Part shown: positions 27,842 through 36,349 of the stretch, one piece after another
Numbering within the stretch: position 1 is the stretch's first letter
How the letters are laid out: each line of letters opens with the position of its first letter
NCBI GenBank assembly: GCA_036732755.1
Contig: DAINBU010000024.1
Span: 1 to 46,562, forward strand
Reading direction: 5' to 3'
From: DASRRB01 sp036732755
Lineage (GTDB): Bacteria > Planctomycetota > B15-G4 > SIAN01
DNA: 46,562 nucleotides
Made by a program: the position numbers and the translations under genes
The notes under the pieces: generated by a model
Databases searched by the model: none
What the model saw: only the letters and a program-made list of their open reading frames with translations
Told to the model about the DNA's origin: nothing

Positions 27842-28773
27842 GCGCACGCCACCCGCTTGACGACCCGGCGGATGTCGCGCAGCGCGACGACACGATCGGA
27901 CTTCGACATCGACCGCCACGACTTCCACGACTCCTCGACCGCGCGCATCAGGAAGGCGAGCTTCACCGTCGCGACGCCGAGGAGGCCGTGGCGCTTCCGG
28001 TAGTAGCGCACGCGGTTCACCACCCACTCGGCGACCACGTCCTTGAACTGCGCGGTCGAGCGGCCGACATGGTGCAGCACGACCGGGGCGGCGAGATAGC
28101 GGATCCGGTAGCCCGCATCGGCGATGGCGCGGCAGAGCTCGACGTCGTTGAAGAAGAGGAAGAGCGACTCGTCGAAGCCGCCGATCTTCGCCAGCAGGTC
28201 GCGCCGCAGCAGCAGGCAGGCGCCGGGCGGCTGCTCGACGTCGGCGTCGTGGAGGTGGTCGAAGTCCTCCATGAAGTAGCGCCGCACGCTGCGGCTGCGG
28301 CCGAAGCGCCGCTCGAACCACGAGTCGTAGAGGAAGCCGACCGCGAGGCCGGGGAAGCGCATGCAGCTCTTCTGCACGCTGCCGTCGCCGTTCACGAGGC
28401 GCGGCGCGACGCCGCCGTACTCCGGCTCGCGACGCAGGAACTCGACGAGCGTCGCCAACGTCCCCGGCCCTTCCGCCGGGTCGCGCACCTCGGTGTCGCT
28501 GTTGAGCAGCAGCACCAGCGGCGCCCGCGCCAGCGCGATCCCCTGGTTGTTGCCGCGCGCGTAGCCCTCGTTCTTCTCGTTCTTCAGCAGGCGCGCGGCC
28601 GGGAACTCGCGTTCGACCATCGCGGCGCTGCCGTCGTGCGAGGCGTTCTCCACGACGATCACCTCGAGCACGAGGCCGTGGTCGCGCCCGAGCACCGACT
28701 GCAGGCAGCGGCGCGTCAGCTCGAGCGTGTTCCAGGAGAGGACCACGATCGAGAGCTCGGGCGCGCCGCTCAC
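27838..28773 (-). CDS. GT2 glycosyltransferase
   Basis: 311 aa from GTG 28773. LSIVVLSWNTLELTRRCLQSV opens the GT-A fold; VIVVENASHDGSAAMV and LLNSDTEVRDPAEG carry the Asp ligands, and NEGYARGNNQGIALA is the conserved helix in between. ACLLLRRDLLAKIGGFDESL and FFNDVELCRAIADAGYRIRY complete the acceptor side in the pattern of rhamnosyltransferase-like enzymes. A C-terminal basic stretch (RYYRKRHGLLGVATVKLAF) may lie on the membrane. It overlaps genes on both sides by 4 nt. A sugar is added to the lipid-linked glycan; which one is unknown. Confidence 0.87.
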   Translation of the reverse strand: MSGAPELSIVVLSWNTLELTRRCLQSVLGRDHGLVLEVIVVENASHDGSAAMVEREFPAARLLKNEKNEGYARGNNQGIALARAPLVLLLNSDTEVRDPAEGPGTLATLVEFLRREPEYGGVAPRLVNGDGSVQKSCMRFPGLAVGFLYDSWFERRFGRSRSVRRYFMEDFDHLHDADVEQPPGACLLLRRDLLAKIGGFDESLFLFFNDVELCRAIADAGYRIRYLAAPVVLHHVGRSTAQFKDVVAEWVVNRVRYYRKRHGLLGVATVKLAFLMRAVEESWKSWRSMSKSDRVVALRDIRRVVKRVACA

Positions 28774-29981
28774 GCGACGAGCTCCGCCGGCGGGTGCGAA
28801 TCGGCGAGACGGTCCAGGAAGTCGGCGTCGCTCGCGACGGGGCGCAGCGGCGCCGTCTTCTTGAAGCGCCACGCGCCGAGCGGCGCGAGCTCCGGGAGCG
28901 AGAGGAAGCGGACGTAGTAGTCGGTCGGGTCGAGATGCTCCCAGGTCCCGCGCGGGATCTCGAAGACGGGGCGCGCGTCGATGCGCCCGACCGCGAGCGA
29001 GAAGAGCGGGTCGATGGTGAGCTCGACGAGGTAGTGCGGCGCGGGTCGCGCCGGCGCGAGGCGCGGCGGCTCGACGAGCTCGCCCAGGTCCTCGCAGCGC
29101 GCGAACTCGTGCGCCCCCGACCGCGTCGGGTGGGCGCGCGTCCAGGCGGACACGCGCCGGCCGAGCCAGCCGCCCGCCTCGCCGTAGTGCTTGCGCAGGT
29201 AGAGGTCGAGCGAGCGGTCGTGCTTTTCGGCCGCCTCGGCGGCGAACTGGCCCGCGCTCTTGTTGAAGAGGTGGACCATCTCGGCGTCCGGCACGAGGAC
29301 GCAGTCGCGCCCGGCTTCCCGCACCCGCCTGGAGAGGTCGGCGTCCTCGTAGTAGAGCGGGAAGCGGTCGTCGAACGGCCCGAGCCGGCGCGCGAGGTCG
29401 GCCGGCATCATGAACGCGTAGCCGGCGAGCACCGGCTCCTCCTGCGGATGGGTCGCGCTCCAGATGCGCAGCGCGTTCTTGGTGCGGCGCAGCGCGAACG
29501 CCTCGGCGCGGCGCTTCGAGGTGCGCCGCCACGCCTCGGCGAGCTGCGTGGCCAGCGTCGGCAGCTCGATGCGCGGCAGGTAGAGGAAGCGGTGCGAGTC
29601 GATCCAGCCGCGCGGTCCGACCTGCCCGGCGCGGGGATGGTCGTCGAGGTGGCGCGCGAGCGCGCCGACGGCGCCCGGCACGATCAGCACGTCGGGGTTC
29701 AAGACGAGGATCTTGTCGCCGGTCGCGTGGCGGACGCCGAGGTTGTTGCCGCCGGCGTACCCGAGGTTCGCGGGCGCGCGCACCACCTTCACGCCGGCGC
29801 GCTCGAGCGGCTCGAGCCAGCGCGACTGGTCCGACGGCGAGGCGTTCTCGACGACGATGATCTCGAGCTCGCCGCGGCGGCCGTCGCGGCGCGTGAGCTT
29901 CTCGCGCCGCAGCCCGGCGACCAGCGCCGTCAGCCAGGCGCCGCTGTTGTAGTTGACGACGATCGCGCTGACGTCGGCCAT
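28770..29981 (-). CDS. GT2 glycosyltransferase with C-terminal extension
   Basis: 403 aa, ATG at 29981. SAIVVNYNSGAWLTALVAGL, IIVVENASPSDQSRWLEPL, NLGYAGGNNLGVRHATG and LVLNPDVLIVPGAV give a complete GT-A domain; YAFMMPADLARRLGPFDDRF and YYEDADLSRRVREAG are the acceptor motifs. From about residue 285 to the end there is an additional ~115-residue domain without a family I recognise (PAPHYLVELTIDPLFSLAVG, then TDYYVRFLSLPELAPLGAWR); it may bind glycan. The gene starts 7 bp after the Wzt gene's stop and overlaps the next GT2 by 4 nt. Confidence 0.86.
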   Translation of the reverse strand: MADVSAIVVNYNSGAWLTALVAGLRREKLTRRDGRRGELEIIVVENASPSDQSRWLEPLERAGVKVVRAPANLGYAGGNNLGVRHATGDKILVLNPDVLIVPGAVGALARHLDDHPRAGQVGPRGWIDSHRFLYLPRIELPTLATQLAEAWRRTSKRRAEAFALRRTKNALRIWSATHPQEEPVLAGYAFMMPADLARRLGPFDDRFPLYYEDADLSRRVREAGRDCVLVPDAEMVHLFNKSAGQFAAEAAEKHDRSLDLYLRKHYGEAGGWLGRRVSAWTRAHPTRSGAHEFARCEDLGELVEPPRLAPARPAPHYLVELTIDPLFSLAVGRIDARPVFEIPRGTWEHLDPTDYYVRFLSLPELAPLGAWRFKKTAPLRPVASDADFLDRLADSHPPAELVA

Positions 29982-29988
29982 CGCGTCG

Positions 29989-31398
29989 TCACCCGGCGCG
30001 GGGCGCCGCGCCGGCCGCGCCGGGCGGCACGCCGCGCACGCGCGCCTTCGCGGAGTGCGCGTGCGCCGGCGCGACCTCGGCCGCCTCGGAGGCGCGCTCG
30101 GCGGCGGTCGGCCACGGCAGCGGCTCTGACGAGAACTGGTGGTCGACGAAGACGAGGCCGACGTCGCGCGTCGCCTGCTCGACCACGAACTTCCCGCCGA
30201 GCGAGTGCGAGTGGTAGATGTGCAGGCCGCGCTCGTCGGCGAGGTAGGCGACGAGGCCGTACTCGCCGTGCAGCAGCGGGAGGCGCGGCAGCGTGATCTG
30301 CACGCGCCAGCGGCCGCGGACGCACGGCGCCTCGAAGCCCGACGTGCGCGAGACCGCGCTGCAGATCATGAGCTGGTGCTCGCCGTAGACGGCCAGCCCG
30401 ATCGTGACGGCGGGCAGGTCGCGCGGCAGCTCGTAGTCGAGCTCGACGACGAGGTCCTTCAGCAAGTGGCCGCGGTCGACCACCTCGTTGCTGTGGGGGT
30501 CGCGCAGCCGCAGGTGGAGGCAGCGCGGCAGCGCGGCCGGGTCGGGCAGGCTCGGCGCGCCCGCGGCGGACGGCTCGGCCGCCCCCGCCGCGAGGTGCGT
30601 GCCCCCGTGCGACTCCTCGAAGCCGACGCCGATCGTCCCGAAGTTGGTCCGCCGGCCGCGCTCCCAGTTGGTGTAGGCGCGCACGACGTCGGACGAGTCG
30701 CCCTCCATCTGGACCCGGCCGTCCTTGATCCAGAGCGTCTTGTCGCAGATCTCCTCGACGTGGTACATCGAGTGGCTGCAGAAGAGGATCGTCTTGCCGG
30801 AGCTGCGGAAGTTCATGATCCGGTCGATGCAGCGCTTCTGGAAGTGCAGGTCGCCGACGGCCAGGATCTCGTCGATGATCAGCACCTCGGGGTCGATCGC
30901 GGTCGCGACGCTGAACGCGAGCCGCATCACCATGCCCGACGAGTAGGTGCGGATCGGCTGGTGGATGAAGTCGCCGAGCTCGCTGAACTCGACGATCTCG
31001 CGCTCCTTGGCGGCGACCTCCTTGCGCGAGAAGCCGTTCACGATGCCGTTCAGGTAGATGTTCTCCAGCCCGCTGAAGGCGGGGTGGAAGCCGGTCCCGA
31101 GCTCGAGCAGGCCCGCGACCTTGCCGCGCACCTCGAAGCTGCCCGACGTCGGCAGCGTCGTCCCGGTCAGCACCTTGAGCAGCGTCGACTTGCCGGCGCC
31201 GTTGCTGCCGACGATGCCGATCGCCTTGCCGCGCGGCACCGTGAAGTCGACGTCGACGAGGCCGCGCACCTCGCGGTGGAACTTTCGCCGGCCGGCGGTC
31301 AGCCACTCCTTCAGCCGGTCGACCGGGCGGTCGTAGAGCCGGTAGGTCTTGCAGAGCTTCGTCGCGCGGATCACGAAGTCGTCGGCGGCGCCGGCCAT
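29989..31398 (-). CDS. wzt: O-antigen/polysaccharide ABC exporter ATPase with C-terminal glycan-binding domain
   Basis: 469 aa, ATG at 31398. Walker A GSNGAGKST ends at about residue 72 with Lys70; the signature YSSGMVMRLAFSVATAI and Walker B EVLIIDEILAVGD follow. LLELGTGFHPAFSGLENIYL is typical of the Wzt/TagH branch, distinct from importers. Residues from about 245 to 440 form a beta-rich domain (LVVELDYELPRDLPAVTIGL, then LHGEYGLVAYLADERGLHIY), corresponding to the Wzt C-terminal carbohydrate-binding domain that reads the non-reducing end of the finished polymer. A Pro/Ala-rich tail ends the protein. It is adjacent to the permease, with a gap of only 4 bp. It drives export of the lipid-linked glycan across the inner membrane. 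Confidence 0.93.
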   Translation of the reverse strand: MAGAADDFVIRATKLCKTYRLYDRPVDRLKEWLTAGRRKFHREVRGLVDVDFTVPRGKAIGIVGSNGAGKSTLLKVLTGTTLPTSGSFEVRGKVAGLLELGTGFHPAFSGLENIYLNGIVNGFSRKEVAAKEREIVEFSELGDFIHQPIRTYSSGMVMRLAFSVATAIDPEVLIIDEILAVGDLHFQKRCIDRIMNFRSSGKTILFCSHSMYHVEEICDKTLWIKDGRVQMEGDSSDVVRAYTNWERGRRTNFGTIGVGFEESHGGTHLAAGAAEPSAAGAPSLPDPAALPRCLHLRLRDPHSNEVVDRGHLLKDLVVELDYELPRDLPAVTIGLAVYGEHQLMICSAVSRTSGFEAPCVRGRWRVQITLPRLPLLHGEYGLVAYLADERGLHIYHSHSLGGKFVVEQATRDVGLVFVDHQFSSEPLPWPTAAERASEAAEVAPAHAHSAKARVRGVPPGAAGAAPRAG

Positions 31399-31402
31399 GC
31401 GC

Positions 31403-32290
31403 TCACACTTCGTCCGCGAAGTGACCCTTCCAGCGGCGGAAGAGGCCGAGCCCGAGCACGAAGACGACGATCGCCGTGATCCCGAACGTGAGCAGCGACG
31501 CCTGCGGGAAGGGGACGCCGCGCTCGTAGCAGAAGGCGTAGCGCCACAGCGCGAGGAGGTGGTAGAGCGGGTTGGCGTGCAGCACGTCCACAGCCCACGG
31601 CGCGGAGCTCGCCAGGCGGCTCTCGACCATGTCGAAGCGGTAGAAGACCGGCGAGAGGAACTGCCAGATCACCAGCGCGAGCGGCACCACGTTGCCGACG
31701 TCGCGCACGAAGACGTTGAACGACCCGGTGAGCATGGCGAGCCCGGTCGCGAAGACGAACTGCAGCAGCAGCGGGACCGGCAGGAACGCGAGATGGCCCG
31801 CCACCGAGAGGCGGTCCTCCATCGGCGCGCCCGAGACTGCGAGCACGACGATCAGGTAGGTCGGCACCAGCAGCGCGAACGCGATCAGCTGCTGCACCGT
31901 CGCCACCATGACCACTTGCGTCGGCAGCAGCTCGGAGGGGAAGGCGATCTTCTTGATCAGGTTCGCGTTCTCGACCACCACCTGCACGCCGCGCTGCGTC
32001 GACTCGGCGAAGGTGATCCAGGGGATGATCCCGCTCAGCATGAAGAAGACGACGCCCCACCCGGCGGGGACGATCGAGTGCTCCGTCGCGAGCTCGACTC
32101 CGAGGATCACGGCGAAGACGAAGCCGAAGACGGCGAATTGCAGCAGCGGCTGGAGGACCGGCCAGAGGCGGCCGAGCAGCGAGCCCTGGTAGCGCGACCT
32201 CAGTTCGCGGCGCACGAACGCCCCGAGCACGTCCTTGTGGTCGAACGCGAGCGACGGGAAGCGGAGGGCCTGCGCCAGGGCGGAGATCAT
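31403..32290 (-). CDS. wzm: O-antigen/polysaccharide ABC exporter permease
   Basis: 295 aa, ATG at 32290. Six hydrophobic segments; the N-terminal amphipathic part RRELRSRYQGSLLGRLWPVL is the ABC-2 permease gate-helix motif, and GVVFFMLSGIIPWITFAEST and FVRDVGNVVPLALVIWQFLSPVFY are typical of the Wzm family. LHANPLYHLLALWRYAFCYERG matches the conserved loop after the fifth helix. It partners with the Wzt 4 bp downstream. In ABC-dependent pathways the chain is finished on undecaprenyl phosphate in the cytoplasm before export, so neither Wzx nor Wzy is needed, and neither is seen here. Confidence 0.93.
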   Translation of the reverse strand: MISALAQALRFPSLAFDHKDVLGAFVRRELRSRYQGSLLGRLWPVLQPLLQFAVFGFVFAVILGVELATEHSIVPAGWGVVFFMLSGIIPWITFAESTQRGVQVVVENANLIKKIAFPSELLPTQVVMVATVQQLIAFALLVPTYLIVVLAVSGAPMEDRLSVAGHLAFLPVPLLLQFVFATGLAMLTGSFNVFVRDVGNVVPLALVIWQFLSPVFYRFDMVESRLASSAPWAVDVLHANPLYHLLALWRYAFCYERGVPFPQASLLTFGITAIVVFVLGLGLFRRWKGHFADEV

Positions 32291-32338
32291 GGGCTCGTCT
32301 TCGGTCGCGGGTGCGACGCGTCTCCAGATCGTCTCGGT

Positions 32339-33496
32339 TCAGCGACCGTCGCGGCCGGTCGAAGGCGGCTCCGCGGGCGCGGCGTCGATCCACGCGAGCC
32401 GCTCCGCCAGCAGCGGATGGAGCGCCTGCGCACCGGGCAGATCATGGCCGCCGTCGAGGAGCGTGAGCTCCAGGGATAGCCCCAAACTCTTCGAGCTCTC
32501 GACGAAGGCGGGCAGCAGCGCGGCCGGGAAGAGGGCGTCGTCCTTGCCGTGCACGAGCGCGATGCGCCGCCCGTACTTCTTCGCGAGCGCCTCCCAGTCG
32601 TCGAGCGCCGAGGGCGCGTAGCCGCCGCCGAAGAGCACGGCGCCGCGCACCCACTGCGGATTGCGGACCGCGAGCGCGAAGCCGAGCGACGCCCCCTCGC
32701 CGAGGCCGGCCACGTAGATGCGCCGCGGGTCGATCGCGACGCCCTTTTTCAGCTCCTCGAGCGCGAGCCAGACGCGCCGCGCCTGCGCGCGGGAGACGCC
32801 GCGGAAATCGCCGCCGCCGCGGAGCCAGCTGAAGCGGCCGGGCGCGATCATCCAGTCGCCCGACGGCGCGAGCAGCGCGAAGCCCGACTGCTTGCAGAAG
32901 GCGAGGAAGTTCCGCGCGAAGGACTCGCGCTCGCCGCCGAACGGATGGAGGACGATCAGCAGCGGGACGGGCGCGGGCTTGCCGCTGTCCGGCGGCGGCG
33001 GCACCCACGTGAACGGGGCGAGCCGTTTCGGCAGCTCGGTCGCCACCTCGGCGTTGCGCCGCTTCACCCCGGCGAGCAGCGGCGCGAAGCGCGCGTCGGC
33101 GCGCAGCGCTGCGAGGTCGGGATCGCGCTCGAGGTTGGCGGCCTGGCCGGGCTCGATCGCGTAGCCGAGCTCGACGGCGCGCGCGAGCGCCGCGAAAGCG
33201 GGGTCGAGCTCCTTCAGGCGCGCGTGGGCGCAGGCGAGGTTGTAGTGCAGGACGAAGAGGTCGGGGTCGTTCCCGAAGCTCGCCGCGATCCCCTCGAGCG
33301 TGCGCATCCCCGCGCGCTCGTCGCCGCCGGCGATGCGCTGCACCGCTTCGAGGTAGCCAGGGCGCGCCTGGATCGAGACCGCTTCGCGGCCGGGGGCGGC
33401 CTCGTCCTGCGCGCGCAGCCCGGGAACGGCCGACGCGAGCGCGAGCGCGACGGCGCACGCGCGGAGCCTCGTCAATCCTCCTCGGGACGGACTCAT
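32339..33496 (-). CDS. Secreted alpha/beta-hydrolase (esterase-like) with TPR-like N-terminus
   Basis: 385 aa, ATG at 33496. A signal peptide (LRACAVALALASAVPGLRA) is followed by a short helical repeat part resembling TPR (LHYNLACAHARLKELDPAFAAL) and, from about residue 165, a hydrolase domain like phospholipase/carboxylesterases: VPLLIVLHPFGGERESF (oxyanion loop), RRIYVAGLGEGASLGFAL (nucleophile elbow), HGKDDALFP (acid) and DGGHDLP (base). At the elbow the expected Ser after G-L is Gly266 (codon 32701-32699). A nearby GASLG at Ser270 is the only GxSxG-type match but sits one helical turn later. Asp and His are in place. It may be inactive or use the shifted Ser. It lies 8 bp after the MBL gene. 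Confidence 0.75.
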   Translation of the reverse strand: MSPSRGGLTRLRACAVALALASAVPGLRAQDEAAPGREAVSIQARPGYLEAVQRIAGGDERAGMRTLEGIAASFGNDPDLFVLHYNLACAHARLKELDPAFAALARAVELGYAIEPGQAANLERDPDLAALRADARFAPLLAGVKRRNAEVATELPKRLAPFTWVPPPPDSGKPAPVPLLIVLHPFGGERESFARNFLAFCKQSGFALLAPSGDWMIAPGRFSWLRGGGDFRGVSRAQARRVWLALEELKKGVAIDPRRIYVAGLGEGASLGFALAVRNPQWVRGAVLFGGGYAPSALDDWEALAKKYGRRIALVHGKDDALFPAALLPAFVESSKSLGLSLELTLLDGGHDLPGAQALHPLLAERLAWIDAAPAEPPSTGRDGR

Positions 33497-33503
33497 GGTC
33501 GCC

Positions 33504-34886
33504 TCACAGTTCGAAGCTCTGCCGGTGCGCCGGCACGACGCACGCGAAGCGCAGCTCGGACTCGAGCCGGCCGGCCAGCGCCTGCGCGGACAGCGGCTCG
33601 CCATACACGACGAAGGTGCGCCGCGACGGCGGAGCGCCGGTGAGCCAGCGCAGGAGCTCGCCGGCGTCGGCGTGGCCCGAGAGTCCCGGAATCTCCGTCA
33701 CCGTCGCGGCGACCGGAACGTCCTGTCCGTGCATGCGCAGCGTCTTCGCGCCGTTCAGCAGGTGCCGTCCGCGCGTGCCCTCGGCCTGGAAGCCGGCGAG
33801 CACGACGAAGTTGCGCGGCTCGGGCAGGAGGCGGCGCAGATGGTGCAGCACGCGGCCGCCGGCGAGCATCCCACTGCTCGACAGGATCACGCGCGGGCCG
33901 TCGAGCGCGTTGAGCCGCAGCGACTCCTCGCGCGAGGAGTGGATGTAGACGCCGCGCCCGAAGATCGGTCGGCCCGGCTTTTCGAGCGCGATCGCCTCGA
34001 GGCCGCGCTCCTCGGGGAAGCGGCGATAGACCTCGGTCGCTTCGCTCGCCATGGGGCTGTCGAGGTGGATCGCCATCTCCGGCGCCTCGCCGCCCTCCAT
34101 CAGCTGGCGCAGGAGAAAGATCATCTGCTGCGCGCGCCCGACCGCGAACGCGGGGATCAGGAGCGTGCCGCGCCGCGCCTGCGCCGCGGCGAGCAGGTCG
34201 GCGAGCTTGCGGCGCGGCCCCTCCGCGGGGTGGAGGCGGTCGCCGTAGGTCGACTCGACCACCAGGACGTCGCAGCTCCCCGGCGGCGTCGGATCGGGCA
34301 CCAGCGGCGCGTCGTAGCGACCGACGTCGCCCGAGAAGAGCAGGCGCAGCGGCGGAGAGCGGTCGGCCGCCTCGACGTCGACGAGCGCCGACCCGACGAT
34401 GTGGCCGGCACGGCGCAAGCGCGCCCGCACCTTCGGCGCGACGTCGAACCAGCGGTCGTAGGGGACCGCCTTCAGCCGGGCCAGCGCCGCCTCCGCGTCA
34501 CGGACGGTGTAGAGCGGCAGCGCCGGCGCATGGCGGGAGAACCCCTTCTTGTTGGCGTACTCGGCGTCCTCCTCCTGGATGTGGGCCGAGTCGGGCAGCA
34601 GGATCCTGGCGAGCTCCACCGTCGCCGGCGTGCACCAGATCGGCCCGCGGAACCCCAGCCGGACCAGCCGCGGCAGCCAGCCCGAGTGGTCGATGTGGGC
34701 GTGGGTGAGGAGGACCGCGTCGACGGACGACGGGGCGAACCCGGGCTCCTCCCAGTTCCGCGAGCGAATCTCCTTCGCCCCCTGGAAGAGGCCGCAGTCG
34801 ACGAGGACGCGCGCGCCGGCGACCTCGAGGAGGAAGCGCGACCCGGTCACGGTCCCGGCGGCGCCGTGGAAGCAGAGGGAGGCCAT
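33504..34886 (-). CDS. MBL-fold/beta-CASP hydrolase (CPSF/YSH1-like, RMMBL family)
   Basis: 460 aa, ATG at 34886. Residues 1-25 (SLCFHGAAGTVTGSRFLLEV) are the typical start of bacterial KH-less beta-CASP proteins. LTHAHIDHSGWLPRL is the H-x-H-x-D-H zinc motif; RRAGHIVGSAL and LLFSGDVGRYDAPLV supply further ligands (His and Asp). LLIPAFAVGRAQQMIFLL starts the beta-CASP domain, and VILSSSGMLAGGR and LSGHADAGELLRWL are the late motifs with the last His. Relatives are RNA endonuclease or exonuclease-like enzymes whose bacterial substrates are mostly unknown. It is the first gene of the leftward run. Confidence 0.9.
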   Translation of the reverse strand: MASLCFHGAAGTVTGSRFLLEVAGARVLVDCGLFQGAKEIRSRNWEEPGFAPSSVDAVLLTHAHIDHSGWLPRLVRLGFRGPIWCTPATVELARILLPDSAHIQEEDAEYANKKGFSRHAPALPLYTVRDAEAALARLKAVPYDRWFDVAPKVRARLRRAGHIVGSALVDVEAADRSPPLRLLFSGDVGRYDAPLVPDPTPPGSCDVLVVESTYGDRLHPAEGPRRKLADLLAAAQARRGTLLIPAFAVGRAQQMIFLLRQLMEGGEAPEMAIHLDSPMASEATEVYRRFPEERGLEAIALEKPGRPIFGRGVYIHSSREESLRLNALDGPRVILSSSGMLAGGRVLHHLRRLLPEPRNFVVLAGFQAEGTRGRHLLNGAKTLRMHGQDVPVAATVTEIPGLSGHADAGELLRWLTGAPPSRRTFVVYGEPLSAQALAGRLESELRFACVVPAHRQSFEL

Positions 34887-34954
34887 GGCCCACCATTAAA
34901 TGAAAGGGCGGGCCGGGAGTGCAGGGCCGGAGGTCGCGCCTTTTTCTCCGATCG

Positions 34955-34983
34955 TTGCCCGGGAGCGCCGCGTCCAGTATTTC
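34955..34983 (+). promoter_or_regulatory. Putative sigma70-like promoter for the 63-aa membrane protein
   Basis: TTGCCC (34955-34960), exactly 17 bp, TATTTC (34978-34983) in an otherwise very GC-rich divergent intergenic region. A transcript would start near 34990, about 40 nt before the ATG at 35031. Pattern match only. Confidence 0.4.
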
Positions 34984-35030
34984 ATGCCGCTCGCGCGGCG
35001 CGATCCGGCGCCGAAAACGGGAGCCCGAGG

Positions 35031-35222
35031 ATGACGGTCCTTCTTGGTGCGGCAGCGAACGGGAAGAACGTCGCGTTCCTGGCCAGGTTCACGCCGTTCG
35101 AGATCACGATGATGTGCCTCGTCCCTGCGCTCCTCTTCACGATCTACGTCTTCTGGGACGACGCGCGCCAGGCGCGGGCGCACAAGCAGGAGGCGTCGAA
35201 GGGCGGGGCTCCGACGCACTGA
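35031..35222 (+). CDS. Small single-pass membrane protein, unknown
   Basis: 63 aa, ATG at 35031 with GAGG almost abutting the start. It has a single hydrophobic helix (EITMMCLVPALLFTIYVFW, residues ~24-42) and then a charged, probably cytoplasmic tail (DDARQARAHKQEASKG). I do not recognise a family; small subunits of respiratory or transport complexes look like this, but nothing nearby supports that. The upstream promoter-like pair and the clean hydrophobic helix favour a real gene over chance. It is convergent with the zinc-ribbon gene, with 15 bp between stops. Confidence 0.5.
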   Translation: MTVLLGAAANGKNVAFLARFTPFEITMMCLVPALLFTIYVFWDDARQARAHKQEASKGGAPTH

Positions 35223-35237
35223 GGGCGCGAGCGCTGC

Positions 35238-35414
35238 TCAGCGCCAGACGATCGCGAAGCGGTTCGCGCTCTTGCACTTCGGGCACTCGTACGTCGGGTT
35301 GTCCTGGCCTTCCTTGAGCTTCGCCAGGAACTCGCGCTCGCAACGGCCGCAGAAGAGGACCGTCACGTTGCGCACCGCGTCGAGCGGCCGACCGGTTTCC
35401 AGATAGGGCTTCAC
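35238..35414 (-). CDS. Small zinc-ribbon protein, unknown
   Basis: 58 aa from GTG 35414, with GGAG 11 nt upstream. Two CxxC knuckles (LFCGRCEREF near residues 22-25 and YECPKCKSANRF near 44-47) about 20 residues apart should bind one Zn2+, in the style of FmdB-like or other small rubredoxin-type ribbons. A basic linker (LAKLKEGQDNPT) lies between them. Codon-position GC pattern and the paired knuckles make chance unlikely. It faces the 63-aa gene tail to tail. The 181 bp to the next gene contain nothing I can support. Confidence 0.65.
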   Translation of the reverse strand: MKPYLETGRPLDAVRNVTVLFCGRCEREFLAKLKEGQDNPTYECPKCKSANRFAIVWR

Positions 35415-35595
35415 GGGTGATCAGTCTCCGGGGAGCGTGCGGACGGCCTTGACGGCCGGGCCCGGGATGGGGGCCGCGCGCGACCAGGACGGTCGCACAC
35501 GCAGCGAATGTACCCCGCGCCCTCTCGACGACCACCGCGCAGACAGGGCCGAATCACGGGAATCGTCTTCCTTGCGGGACCGGCCCTCCGGAGCT

Positions 35596-36294
35596 TCAAC
35601 GGTCCGTCACGGCCACGTCGGCCGCGACGCCGTGCACGACCCGGGCTCCGGAGAGTTCGGCGCGGGCCGAGAGGAATAGCGCACGCGTGCCGGACGGGAT
35701 CGAGAGATCCTTCACCGGGATCACCAGCAGCGCCGTCCCGTCCTCGAACGCGAGCGCCCGCTCGAGCAGCATGTCGCCCTTCACCGGCTCCCCGATGACG
35801 CGCCGCTGCGTGTAGATCCGGATCCGTCCCTTCTGCTGCGACCCGGCGACGACCACCGGCCGCCCCTCCTTCGTGCGCAGGTCGATGGTGACCGTGTACT
35901 CGAGGGCGTCGCCGCTCTTCTTCAGCGCGGCCTCGACCTGCAGGTGGTGCGCGAGCGCGAGGTCGGCGACCGGCTCGTTCGACGGAGGCGCCGGCGGAGC
36001 GGGCGGGTCGTTCCTGGGAAGTTGTGGCATCGGGAACGGCGGGTCCTTGGCGAGCGACCCCTCCGCGACCCACCCCTCGACCGCGACGCGCACCATCCCC
36101 TCGCGCCGCTCGAGGACGCGCACGGCGCAGCCCGACAGCACCTCGGCGAGCAGCGGCGCGTCCGAGCTCCCGGCCATGCCGACCAGCGCGGCCCGGGCGG
36201 GCGTGACGTAGGCGATATCCTCGCGCGGCGGCGCGCCGGCGAACGCCGACAAGAAGGCGGCGAACGCCACGGTCCCGATGACGAAGCGCGGCAT
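35596..36294 (-). CDS. Secreted protein with SH3-like domain, unknown
   Basis: 232 aa, ATG at 36294 with GGAG 6 nt upstream. A signal peptide (FVIGTVAFAAFLSAFAG) is followed by an SH3-like stretch (AYVTPARAALVGMAGSSDAP... VRVLERREGMVRVAVEGWVA) of the kind that binds cell-wall or protein ligands, a Pro-rich linker (PQLPRNDPPAPPAPPSNEP), and a beta-rich C-terminal domain (LEYTVTIDLRTKEGRPVVVA, then GEPVKGDMLLERALAFEDG). No named family is recognised for the last part. It is divergent from the sulfatase gene, with 55 bp between starts, so the two may share a control region. Confidence 0.72.
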   Translation of the reverse strand: MPRFVIGTVAFAAFLSAFAGAPPREDIAYVTPARAALVGMAGSSDAPLLAEVLSGCAVRVLERREGMVRVAVEGWVAEGSLAKDPPFPMPQLPRNDPPAPPAPPSNEPVADLALAHHLQVEAALKKSGDALEYTVTIDLRTKEGRPVVVAGSQQKGRIRIYTQRRVIGEPVKGDMLLERALAFEDGTALLVIPVKDLSIPSGTRALFLSARAELSGARVVHGVAADVAVTDR

Positions 36295-36349
36295 GCAGGG
36301 CTCCAGGACGACACCCTCTCGGATGGACGCAGGCGCGCGGATCTTCCCA

